Part shown: piece by piece, positions 1 through 5,374 of the stretch
How positions within the stretch are numbered: position 1 is the first letter of the stretch
Layout of the letters: each line of letters begins with the position of its first letter
DNA from: Planctomycetaceae bacterium
GTDB lineage: Bacteria > Planctomycetota > Planctomycetia > Planctomycetales > Planctomycetaceae
NCBI GenBank assembly: GCA_027000105.1
Contig: JALTOP010000186.1
Span: forward strand, 1-5,682
Length of the DNA: 5,682 bases
Direction: 5' to 3'
Made by a program: the position numbers and the translations under genes
Notes under the pieces: model-generated
What the model saw: the letters and a program-made list of their open reading frames with translations, nothing else
Databases searched by the model: none
What the model was told of the DNA's origin: nothing

Positions 1-73
1 AAAGGCCAACATGATTTTATCCGGAGTACAGAATGATCATTATAATACTTTTGCCATGTAGACAATAGGGGGG

Positions 74-1081
74 TCACACTCGACGTCTACGGGAAATGAA
101 GAAGGATTTTGAAGCGGCAGCGAGAATTCCCGGCAGGTTCAACTTGCAGGCCAGGCGATTGATACCAAACTGTTCTAACTCCCTGCGACAATGCGGAGTT
201 AGCCAATTGGTGACGGCTACAATTTGCTCGGGATGCACCACAGCTTTCGCGGAATTGTCAGTCTTTGCCGGGAAAGAGGGCGGCTTTTTCCCGGGAGAGA
301 CGGAAGCGATCGGTTCTGCGGGAGATCGGCCGGATCGCGCAATGTAATTTTTACCAGAATCGATCAAAAATTCGTCCAACCAGTTTCTTATCGCTCGTCG
401 GTAAGGATCGAGGTCGAAAAAAATCTGTCCGCAATAGTCGGGATTTGCCTGAAAAAAATCACCCAGGCTACCCAGTGTGCGCAATGTGTTGTGATGAAAG
501 CGATAGAGCGCTGCAAATGTTTCCCTGAGCGTCTCTGCCCAGCAGGAATCCGGGCTGAAAATAACCGCTTGGGCTGTCGATGAATCGACTGTGGGAAGCG
601 AATCAGACGGTGCTGGGGAACAGCCGGGGAAAGAGGCGTACTCGAAGTGGACGATTTCTTCTGCTGTTGCAGTCAGAGGTAGTGTCGGGATTTTTCCCGA
701 TAGTACTTCAATTTCACGTTCAATTCGCTGGGAAAGTTTCCAGAGGGGAACACGAACAGTTTGGGGCCAAAGTCGACGTGTTCGCCCGTCAGACTCGCAA
801 TACGGGCCATAAGCAACCAGAATACGTGAAAGCGGGTGTTTTTCGAAAAGTCGATAAATTGCGCGGGGACTGTACTGGTCGGAAAAAGCCTGAAAGAGCA
901 GAATCAACTCCGGCTCCTGGCCTGAAGAAAAGTTCTTTTCAAGGAACTGATCAAGCTCATCATATCTTTCGACGGTCAAACGGAAGTCGGTATGATTGAA
1001 CCATTCGGCAGTATCTTCTATGAAAGCGGTGCGGAATGCCCGATCATTCTGTACTGGTTCGGCTTGCTGGTTCGGCTTCAT
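74..1081 (-). CDS. Conserved hypothetical protein, possibly planctomycete-restricted
   Basis: The predicted protein has 335 residues from the chosen start. The frame stays open to an ATG at 1186, 35 codons upstream. That extension (MAFGKDQTRGTT...) is rich in Cys and His and looks non-conserved, so I prefer the inner ATG at 1081; neither start has a clear Shine-Dalgarno. There is no signal peptide or membrane segment, so it is probably cytoplasmic. Two alpha/beta-like halves are visible. Residues about 55-125 contain ELILLFQAF and the distinctive GPYCESDGR (92-100), followed by a Trp-Pro and a basic helix. Residues about 172-235 run AVIFSPDSCWAETLRETF...IFFDLDPY and resemble a degenerate response-regulator receiver fold. 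A Pro/Ser/Lys-rich linker and an Arg-rich C-terminus follow. From memory, GPYCESDGR-like motifs occur in planctomycete hypotheticals; this is unverified. It is divergent from the glycosyltransferase gene. The function is unknown, and the receiver likeness is inference only. Confidence 0.7.
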   Translation of the reverse strand: MKPNQQAEPVQNDRAFRTAFIEDTAEWFNHTDFRLTVERYDELDQFLEKNFSSGQEPELILLFQAFSDQYSPRAIYRLFEKHPLSRILVAYGPYCESDGRTRRLWPQTVRVPLWKLSQRIEREIEVLSGKIPTLPLTATAEEIVHFEYASFPGCSPAPSDSLPTVDSSTAQAVIFSPDSCWAETLRETFAALYRFHHNTLRTLGSLGDFFQANPDYCGQIFFDLDPYRRAIRNWLDEFLIDSGKNYIARSGRSPAEPIASVSPGKKPPSFPAKTDNSAKAVVHPEQIVAVTNWLTPHCRRELEQFGINRLACKLNLPGILAAASKSFFISRRRRV

Positions 1082-1263
1082 GAGATGATATCTTTGATGA
1101 CAGGTTTGATGCACGGGATGACAACAGGCGATCCAGATCCGATGGAGATTGGTCGTCCCCCGCGTCTGATCCTTGCCAAACGCCATTACGAGAGGTCAAT
1201 CCTATTAAAAATATGGGCAAGACGCAAAGAATGTGGCAGTTAGAGGAATGACAACGGGTTTCA

Positions 1264-2601
1264 ATGGGCAACATGCACGTCGGATTATCGAGATTGAACA
1301 GTCAATTGAGCCGGCACGAATTGTCCCGGTACATCGGGGTTGTTCTTTTCTTTCTGTCGTTGCTTACCTATTGGGGATATGTCTCAATCAGGTTCGGCCT
1401 GGACAATCCTCCCTGGTCGGTAGGAGATGAGCCGAGTTATGATTCGATCGGCTGGGAATTGAGCCAGGGCAATGGCTTTTCCGAACAGATGAACGATCCA
1501 GAATTCCGCACTCCCTATGAACAGGCGGCGAAGAGAAATTCCGAATTTCCACAATTGTCCGATGTTCCGAATGGGCCGACGACAATTCGTGCACCGCTGT
1601 TTCCGCTTGTTATTGCAGCAACAGATCTCCTGTTTGGCAGACAGTTTTGGGCCGTGCGACTTGTGAACATATTGGCGGTTTCCGCTACCTGTGGGTTGGT
1701 GACATACACTCTCTACCGATTGGCAGGAGTCATTCCCGCATTGTGGGGAGCCTTTCTGTTCGTTGTGGTTGATTTTCATACACGCCTCTATGCAAGAGCC
1801 ATCATGTCGGAGGCTATCGCGAGCCTGCTTGTTGCCGTGATGGTGCTGTCCCTGTTCAAATTCGCCCGTTCTACCCGAAAACGCTGGTTGGTAGTGGCTG
1901 CCTTGATGTTCGGTTTGTCGATTCTGTCGCGCAATATATTTGTGCTTTGGCTTCCCGGCATGATCATCCTTCTGTTTTGGTTACAGTGGAGAAAGCCGCG
2001 TGCCGCGTTCGCCAGCATCCTTCTATTTACGGCTGTAACAATGCTTGTCGTTTCTCCCTGGATGATCCGAAACTGCATCGTGTTGAAGTCTTTCAAGCCG
2101 ATGGGAACACAGGGGCTTACCCAACTTGCAGCCGGCTATTCCGATATCGCGTGGGAGCATCAGGGAGTCTGGCAGAATCTGGATCGATACAACTTCTTTG
2201 ATTCTGTGACCACTCCCGCAATGACAAGTTTGGAAAAAGAATTGGCCAAGTCGGCTTACAGTCGGAAAAAGGCCTTCCAGTGGATTCGGGAAAATCCCCT
2301 GAAGACGCTGGCGTTGGTGCCGCTAAAAATCTACCACGAATTTCGACCTTACTCCTGGAGCGATGCGGTCATCTATCTGCTGGCGATTTCCGGTCTGTTC
2401 TCGCTGAGAAAAACGGTGGAAGGGAAAATACTGATCGGGCTTGTTCTGATCAACATGTTCGCCGTTACAGTTACCTGGTCGGTCAGTGGTCGATTTCTGG
2501 TTCCGTTACTGTTCATCACCCATGTTGCCGCCGCGATGGGAATGTGGAACCTTTTTCTCGGAATGGAACGAATCTTCTATTCCGCACACGAGGATAATTA
2601 A
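1264..2601 (+). CDS. GT-C fold membrane glycosyltransferase, GT39/ArnT-like
   Basis: This 445-residue polytopic membrane protein would transfer a sugar from a polyprenyl-phosphate donor to a lipid, glycan or protein acceptor on the outer face of the cytoplasmic membrane. A first membrane helix lies at about 23-43. It is followed by the extracytoplasmic loop with the family's acidic motif (GDEPSYDSIGWELSQGNGF, Asp55-Glu56), then TIRAPLFPLVI (107-117), the ARAIMSE segment (177-183), LSILSR (218-223) and VSPWMIRN (263-270). At least seven hydrophobic stretches are visible. Residues 405-416 (WSVSGRFLVPLL) match the late arginine motif of such enzymes. The length is slightly short, because the C-terminal soluble domain of ArnT-type members is absent. 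The start at 1264 is chosen by frame; an in-frame ATG at 1273 is equally possible, and neither has a strong ribosome-binding site. The acceptor cannot be told from the sequence, and the serine hydrolase downstream gives no pathway clue. Confidence 0.85.
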   Translation: MGNMHVGLSRLNSQLSRHELSRYIGVVLFFLSLLTYWGYVSIRFGLDNPPWSVGDEPSYDSIGWELSQGNGFSEQMNDPEFRTPYEQAAKRNSEFPQLSDVPNGPTTIRAPLFPLVIAATDLLFGRQFWAVRLVNILAVSATCGLVTYTLYRLAGVIPALWGAFLFVVVDFHTRLYARAIMSEAIASLLVAVMVLSLFKFARSTRKRWLVVAALMFGLSILSRNIFVLWLPGMIILLFWLQWRKPRAAFASILLFTAVTMLVVSPWMIRNCIVLKSFKPMGTQGLTQLAAGYSDIAWEHQGVWQNLDRYNFFDSVTTPAMTSLEKELAKSAYSRKKAFQWIRENPLKTLALVPLKIYHEFRPYSWSDAVIYLLAISGLFSLRKTVEGKILIGLVLINMFAVTVTWSVSGRFLVPLLFITHVAAAMGMWNLFLGMERIFYSAHEDN

Positions 2602-2646
2602 AACGAAGAAATTGAAACGGGAAAAATGAAACGAAGAAAATGAAAC
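2601..2646. repeat. 18-bp direct repeat, two copies 28 bp apart
   Basis: AAACGAAGAAATTGAAAC at 2601-2618 recurs at 2629-2646 as AAACGAAGAAAATGAAAC, with 17 of 18 bases identical. The start-to-start distance is 28 bp. The first copy overlaps the last base of the glycosyltransferase stop codon. It may be a short tandem duplication, or a paired binding site in the hydrolase upstream region; the sequence alone does not decide. Confidence 0.6.
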
Positions 2647-2780
2647 AATCTTCGAGGCCAATCCGTGCTCTGTTCCGGTTTCGCGTTGATGCTTTACGGG
2701 TTCATATCCATCAACTATTCTGGCGTTTCCGGCATTTTTGTGGTGTTTATTGATCAGTTCTGCGAATAGAAAAACGGTTC
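2602..2780. other. Intergenic spacer between glycosyltransferase and serine hydrolase
   Basis: This 179-bp spacer starts right after the glycosyltransferase stop with an A-rich, purine-rich tract carrying a direct repeat (listed separately). Two tiny ORFs overlap in ATGA fashion: 2626-2643 (MKRRK) and 2640-2753 (37 codons, basic, MKQSSRPIRALFRFR...). I do not call either a gene, because they lack a ribosome-binding site and any recognisable family. A weak promoter-like pair, TTTACG at 2693-2698 and TATTCT at 2716-2721 with a 17-bp gap, could serve the hydrolase gene. Each box matches its consensus at only four of six positions. No convincing terminator hairpin was seen. Confidence 0.3.
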
Positions 2781-3860
2781 ATGTTCTCGCGATTTCAGGA
2801 AGTGGTTCAACAGGGGGTTGAGCGAAAACTGCACTTGGGGGTGCAGCTCAGTCTTTCCCGACGGGGGAGGACGTACGAATTGGCCAGTGGCGAATCCTGT
2901 GCGGGAGAACCGTTGGAAGTTGATAGCAGGTTATTCTGGCTTTCGGCCGGTAAACCGATCACTGCCGTGGCTTTGATGATCCTGCAGCAACAGGGAATGC
3001 TGTCGGTTGATGATCCCGTTTCAAAACATCTCGCCTGCTTCACCGGAAAAGGGAAGGAACAGATAACGCTCAAACATCTCCTCACCCATACAGCGGGCCT
3101 GAAAGACGTACGCACCGGTTGGCCCGAAGCCGACTCCCCTCAAATATTGGCCCGACTATGCGAAACGCCTCTCCAGGACGGTTGGATACCGGGTGAACGG
3201 GCAGCTTATGTGCCGGCTGCTACCTGGATGCTGCTGGGAGAAATCGTCACGCGTGTTTCAGGGGTACCGTTTCTCCAGTTTGTTCAGGAGCAAATACTCA
3301 CTCCGTTAGAGATGGATCAAACGGTTTGCGTTCATCGCGAAACGGCGCAGCGTTTGCGTGGAACAATTCAGATGTATGATCGAGTCGCCGGAGAGATTCG
3401 GGAAAGCGATTACATCGATCGCATGTTCAAGGGCGTCGCATCGCCCGGTTCCTGTTTTGCGGGGCCTGCCCACAATCTGCGGAAATTCTATGACGCGTTA
3501 CGGTTCAGTCATGAGAACGGGAAAGAAATTCTCTCAGCAGAATCGATTCGGCAGATGACGTTCAGGCACCGTGAAAACATGGTTGATGAAACCTTCCGTC
3601 ACAAGATCGATTTCGGGTTGGGGGTCATCATCAACTCCAACCGGTACGGTGCAAAAACAGTTCCCTACGGATATGGACTGAACAGTTCTGAAACGGCGTT
3701 CGGGCATGGCGGTTCGCAAAGTTCAATCGGGTTTGCCGACCCCGAGCGGGAAATGAGCGTTGTGATTATCGCCAACGGTCGCCCCGGTGAAGGACTGCAT
3801 CAAAGACGTTTCCGTCAACTGCTTGCCGCTCTGGAAGAAGACCTGTTACAGCTTGACTGA
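2781..3860 (+). CDS. Serine hydrolase, beta-lactamase/class C PBP fold
   Basis: This 359-residue protein has the serine beta-lactamase-like fold (Pfam Beta-lactamase type), a family that includes esterases, D-aminopeptidases and low-molecular-mass PBPs. The nucleophile motif S-x-x-K is Ser55-Ala-Gly-Lys58 (FWLSAGKPITAVALM). ITLKHLLTHTAGL (95-107) is the usual following signature. The second catalytic motif, normally Tyr-x-Asn, reads Tyr143-Val-Pro within AAYVPAATWMLLGEIV, so the Tyr is kept and the Asn is lost, as in many esterase-like members. The third box, normally K/H-T/S-G, is His309-Gly-Gly in FGHGGSQSSIGFADPE. Its length is typical for a single-domain member. No signal peptide or lipobox is present, which points to the cytoplasm and away from a cell-wall role. 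The substrate is unknown and a beta-lactam resistance role is not supported. The ATG at 2781 has no clear ribosome-binding site. The gene ends 19 bp before the IS66-type mini-element, whose insertion left the coding frame complete. Confidence 0.85.
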   Translation: MFSRFQEVVQQGVERKLHLGVQLSLSRRGRTYELASGESCAGEPLEVDSRLFWLSAGKPITAVALMILQQQGMLSVDDPVSKHLACFTGKGKEQITLKHLLTHTAGLKDVRTGWPEADSPQILARLCETPLQDGWIPGERAAYVPAATWMLLGEIVTRVSGVPFLQFVQEQILTPLEMDQTVCVHRETAQRLRGTIQMYDRVAGEIRESDYIDRMFKGVASPGSCFAGPAHNLRKFYDALRFSHENGKEILSAESIRQMTFRHRENMVDETFRHKIDFGLGVIINSNRYGAKTVPYGYGLNSSETAFGHGGSQSSIGFADPEREMSVVIIANGRPGEGLHQRRFRQLLAALEEDLLQLD

Positions 3861-3879
3861 TCGCTGCCAAATTGATTAC

Positions 3880-3891
3880 GTAACCGTTCAC
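3880..3891. repeat. Terminal inverted repeat, right end of IS66 mini-element
   Basis: GTAACCGTTCAC here is the exact reverse complement of 4369-4380. Similarity continues imperfectly for a few more bases inward (shared CC..GG). It lies 19 bp after the serine hydrolase stop codon and just outside the stop of the transposase remnant. Confidence 0.8.
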
Positions 3892-4313
3892 ACCCCGGGG
3901 AGGAGTGACGGGGGTAGTTGGTTGGCGAAGGTTTTCGTCAGGGAATCGGTCAGATACTCGAAGACATTGCATTTTTGCTGCCGACAGGATTCGGGGATGC
4001 AAGGCACGATGGCATCGACCTGTTCGATCGGCACCAGTTCGCGTTGATGCTTTTTGTGACCTTTTTGTTCGCCCTGTTTTCGTTTGGATTTCGGTTTGTT
4101 TGAAGCCGGTTTGGCGTGCGGATGCTGCGTCGAAGGGGGCAGCGACGAATTTTGTGGCGTGATGCCGAGGCGTTTTTCGAGTTCCGCGTTTCGTTTTTCG
4201 AGTTGGGCGATTCGCTCGTCCTGTTTTTTGATATGCTCCAGCAGCATTCCGATGACACTTTGGACTTCATCGGTTTGTTCGCTCAGCCACGATTTGTTAA
4301 TCTTGATCGACAT
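3888..4313 (-). pseudogene. tnpC: IS66 transposase (TnpC-type) remnant: N-terminus fused to C-terminal tail
   Basis: This 141-residue ORF is what remains of an IS66 transposase, normally around 450-530 residues. Residues about 24-50 form the family's leucine-zipper-like coiled coil (EHIKKQDERIAQLEKRNAEL). They are followed by the Asn-Ser-Ser-x-Pro-Pro segment (55-60), the basic linker with KGHKKHQREL (84-93), and the start of the zinc-binding region, IPESCR (106-111). The typical second Cys-x-x-Cys half and the complete DDE catalytic core are missing. Instead the frame passes directly into NVFEYLTDSLTKTFANQLPP (116-135), which looks like the IS66 C-terminal tail (family pattern: PFxYLxDVL...LLP). 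The junction lies near residues 111-117, about nucleotides 3963-3983. The protein cannot catalyse transposition but keeps parts that in this family contribute to DNA binding or oligomerisation. Alternatively, the C-terminal likeness is fortuitous and this is a plain truncation. Confidence 0.75.
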
Positions 4314-4368
4314 GATGCCGATATTGCAGATTCAGGCAATCATGACAAGATCAATCTCAGTCCAGGCC

Positions 4369-4380
4369 GTGAACGGTTAC
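4369..4380. repeat. Terminal inverted repeat, transposase-proximal end of IS66 mini-element
   Basis: GTGAACGGTTAC is the exact reverse complement of 3880-3891. It marks the upstream end of the element relative to the minus-strand transposase remnant. Confidence 0.8.
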
Positions 4381-4653
4381 AAGCACTGGCAAAGATTTCG
4401 GGGTATATTACTCGCGGGTATACTGGTGTATTTGCCTTCACGCCACACGGAGAAGAATGGACAGCAAGACCAGGTAGGCAAGCTCGGCAGACAGGTACAT
4501 TTCCAGGGTATACTGGGCATCCGTCCTTTCAAAACGCTACTGACGCTATCGTTTGGAGGAGTGGGGCTACTCCAATAATGCGTTATTACTATGGTGTGGG
4601 TTGGTTGAGTGAAGAAGGTGGCATAAATAATTATAATAGATAGGGATTTAGTA
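4381..4653. other. Gene-poor stretch with possible degenerate coding remnants
   Basis: I find no gene I can defend here. A plus-strand frame stays open from inside the mini-element to 4643. Its end (RYYYGVGWLSEEGGINNYNR) loosely recalls the end of an RHS core domain (family pattern: RYYDP..GRFLSEDP...GG.N.Y.YVGN), but the rest is unconvincing. On the minus strand, 4438-4536 holds a 32-codon stretch between stops with coding-like composition (TLEMYLSAELAYLVLL...). It has no start codon. The 11-mer GGGTATACTGG occurs twice, at 4416-4426 and 4506-4516, exactly 90 bp apart. Composition turns AT-rich from about 4570 onward, which may mark the edge of the imported ankyrin segment. Confidence 0.3.
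4642..4646 (+). promoter_or_regulatory. Ribosome-binding site of the ankyrin gene
   Basis: AGGGA lies seven bases before the ATG at 4654 and fixes that start. Most other genes in the window lack a comparable site. Confidence 0.5.
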
Positions 4654-5265
4654 ATGAAATACAAGTCAATACTATTGGTTGTACTTATAGTAGTTCTCTC
4701 TGGTTATACTATTGTGTATTTGAATAATTTAATTATTGAAACCAGGTTGGTAAATTCAATTCTTCAATTGGACCAGAGTTCTTTTGAAAGTATAATCAAG
4801 GACCATGGATGTAATGTAAAATTACATCCATGGTGTTCCGCAGAATATACGTATCCAGTTCACATGGTATGCTCTCGTGGAAATAAAGAAATGCTGGCCT
4901 TTTTGATTGACAATGACTGCGATTTAACAGTTAAGCGGGGGGATGGAAAAACCTGCGCATTTATTATGCTCGATGCTATTAGCCCTGAAGATTCAGAATC
5001 ATACGAAATGCTAAGACTAATTCTAAACAGTGAACCTAACCTTCTGTCAACAATAGACGAGGAGTCAGGGTTATACTTGCTTCATTACGCATGTGAGCAT
5101 GTATGCGATGTGCGTACTATATCCATACTACTGGAAAGTGGTGCATCTCCCACCCTTAGAGATGTACACGGAAGAACACCGTTGGATATAGTGAATACAA
5201 AGCAAAATGTTCGTAACAGAAAAGCTATAGTTTCTCTTCTCCAAAGACACATCGAGGTGAAGTAG
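4654..5265 (+). CDS. Membrane-anchored ankyrin-repeat protein, AT-rich
   Basis: The protein has 203 residues. Residues 5-25 (SILLVVLIVVLSGYTIVYL) are a single hydrophobic segment after MKYK, without an obvious cleavage site, so a signal anchor is likely. The rest should lie outside the cytoplasmic membrane. Ankyrin-type helices follow at about 65-94 (PVHMVCSRGNKEMLAFLIDN), 98-133 (divergent, with an extra acidic loop), 138-170 (LLHYACEHV...SILLESGASPTLRD) and 171-200 (GRTPLDIV). The ATG is set by AGGGA at 4642-4646, seven bases upstream, the best ribosome-binding site in the window together with that of the transposase at 5490. Composition is far more AT-rich than its neighbours: the line 4681-4740 has 14 G+C of 60, against 37 of 60 at 3181-3240. 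This points to transfer. Ankyrin proteins often bind other proteins and some serve as immunity proteins in polymorphic toxin loci; no toxin is recognisable here. The stop codon lies inside the GTAG of a REP-type hairpin. Confidence 0.8.
   Translation: MKYKSILLVVLIVVLSGYTIVYLNNLIIETRLVNSILQLDQSSFESIIKDHGCNVKLHPWCSAEYTYPVHMVCSRGNKEMLAFLIDNDCDLTVKRGDGKTCAFIMLDAISPEDSESYEMLRLILNSEPNLLSTIDEESGLYLLHYACEHVCDVRTISILLESGASPTLRDVHGRTPLDIVNTKQNVRNRKAIVSLLQRHIEVK
4802..4834. repeat. Perfect hairpin inside the ankyrin gene (14-bp arms, 5-nt loop)
   Basis: ACCATGGATGTAAT at 4802-4815 is exactly complementary to ATTACATCCATGGT at 4821-4834, with the loop GTAAA. It encodes residues 50-61 (DHGCNVKLHPWC), just before the first ankyrin repeat. 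In mRNA it would form a strong stem-loop within the reading frame. A chance perfect inverted repeat of this length and closeness is unlikely in a window this size. Confidence 0.85.
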
Positions 5266-5283
5266 GTTCGGCTGTGCCTGACC
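5262..5283 (+). repeat. REP-type hairpin headed by GTAG
   Basis: GTAG (5262-5265) is followed by arms GGTTCGGC (5265-5272) and GCCTGACC (5276-5283) around the loop TGT. Seven of eight positions pair, one of them G-T, with one mismatch. A GTAG tetranucleotide at the foot of an imperfect palindrome is the known recognition layout for REP-associated tyrosine transposases, and a RAYT N-terminus starts 21 bp downstream. The hairpin may also end transcription of the ankyrin gene, but no T-run follows. Confidence 0.6.
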
Positions 5284-5304
5284 GATGATTGTTGGGGTGT
5301 CTTC

Positions 5305-5374
5305 ATGCCGAATTATCGACGGGTGAATTTTCTTGGTGGTACTTTCTTTTTACGGTGGTGACTCATCGGCGGGT
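5305..5374 (+). pseudogene. REP-associated tyrosine transposase (RAYT, Y1/IS200-like) N-terminal fragment
   Basis: The ATG at 5305 opens MPNYRRVNFLGGTFF, the hallmark start of RAYT proteins (family pattern: NYRR..vpGGtYFFTv.t.rR). The frame then ends at TGA 5359-5361. Adding one T to the run 5347-5351 restores TVVTHRR up to 5372, so the gene carries a one-base deletion in a homopolymer. Family likeness stops at about 5374, where a CAGGGC insertion-sequence end begins and the restored frame soon meets a stop. The HUH and tyrosine catalytic residues lie further on in the family and are absent here. The REP-type hairpin just upstream supports the identification. Intact relatives are about 130-230 residues; this piece is about 23. 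The frameshift could be a sequencing error, but the truncation is independent of it. Confidence 0.75.

Larger units (their letters stand above)
3880..4380 (-). mobile_element. IS66-family internally deleted mini-element, 501 bp
   Basis: The element is bounded by exact 12-bp inverted repeats that begin GTAA at the outer edge, as known IS66-family ends do. Its only ORF is the minus-strand transposase remnant, which starts 67 bp inside the 4380 end. That end is therefore the transposase-proximal (left) end of the IS. A full single-ORF IS66 element is normally several times longer, so about two-thirds or more of the parent is missing from the middle. The 8 bases outside each end (TTGATTAC and AAGCACTG) do not match, so no target duplication is visible. 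It resembles a MITE-like, non-autonomous derivative that could be mobilised only by a transposase encoded elsewhere. The boundaries are read from the sequence; the family assignment rests on the encoded protein and the GTAA ends. Confidence 0.8.

Noticed and set aside
41..46. Perfect TATAAT box next to the palindrome AATGATCATT (32-41) near the left edge.
   Set aside because: There is no matching -35 box at the right distance, and the plus strand downstream is antisense to the 74-1081 gene with no gene to serve.
58..90. GTAGAC/GTCTAC inverted repeat around the stop of the first gene, as a terminator or REP element.
   Set aside because: The arms are only 6 bp with a 21-nt loop and no T-run, and no RAYT-like gene is adjacent.
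1082..1186. N-terminal extension of the minus-strand hypothetical protein to the ATG at 1186.
   Set aside because: The added 35 residues are Cys/His-rich and unlike a structured start. The inner ATG at 1081 begins the better-looking protein, though the choice is not certain.
2626..2753. Overlapping tiny ORFs (MKRRK and a 37-codon basic peptide, ATGA overlap) as a leader peptide pair.
   Set aside because: There is no ribosome-binding site, recognisable family or terminator/attenuator structure to support translation.
2781..3860. Antibiotic resistance (class C beta-lactamase) reading of the serine hydrolase.
   Set aside because: It lacks a signal peptide and the Tyr-x-Asn motif, so the fold alone does not support beta-lactam hydrolysis in the periplasm.
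2680..4053. Exact 16-bp direct repeat TTCGCGTTGATGCTTT at 2680-2695 and 4038-4053, the second inside the IS66 remnant (coding KHQRE on the minus strand).
   Set aside because: Similarity stops at once on both sides and no other IS66 residues follow at 2680, so it is more likely chance than an IS scar.
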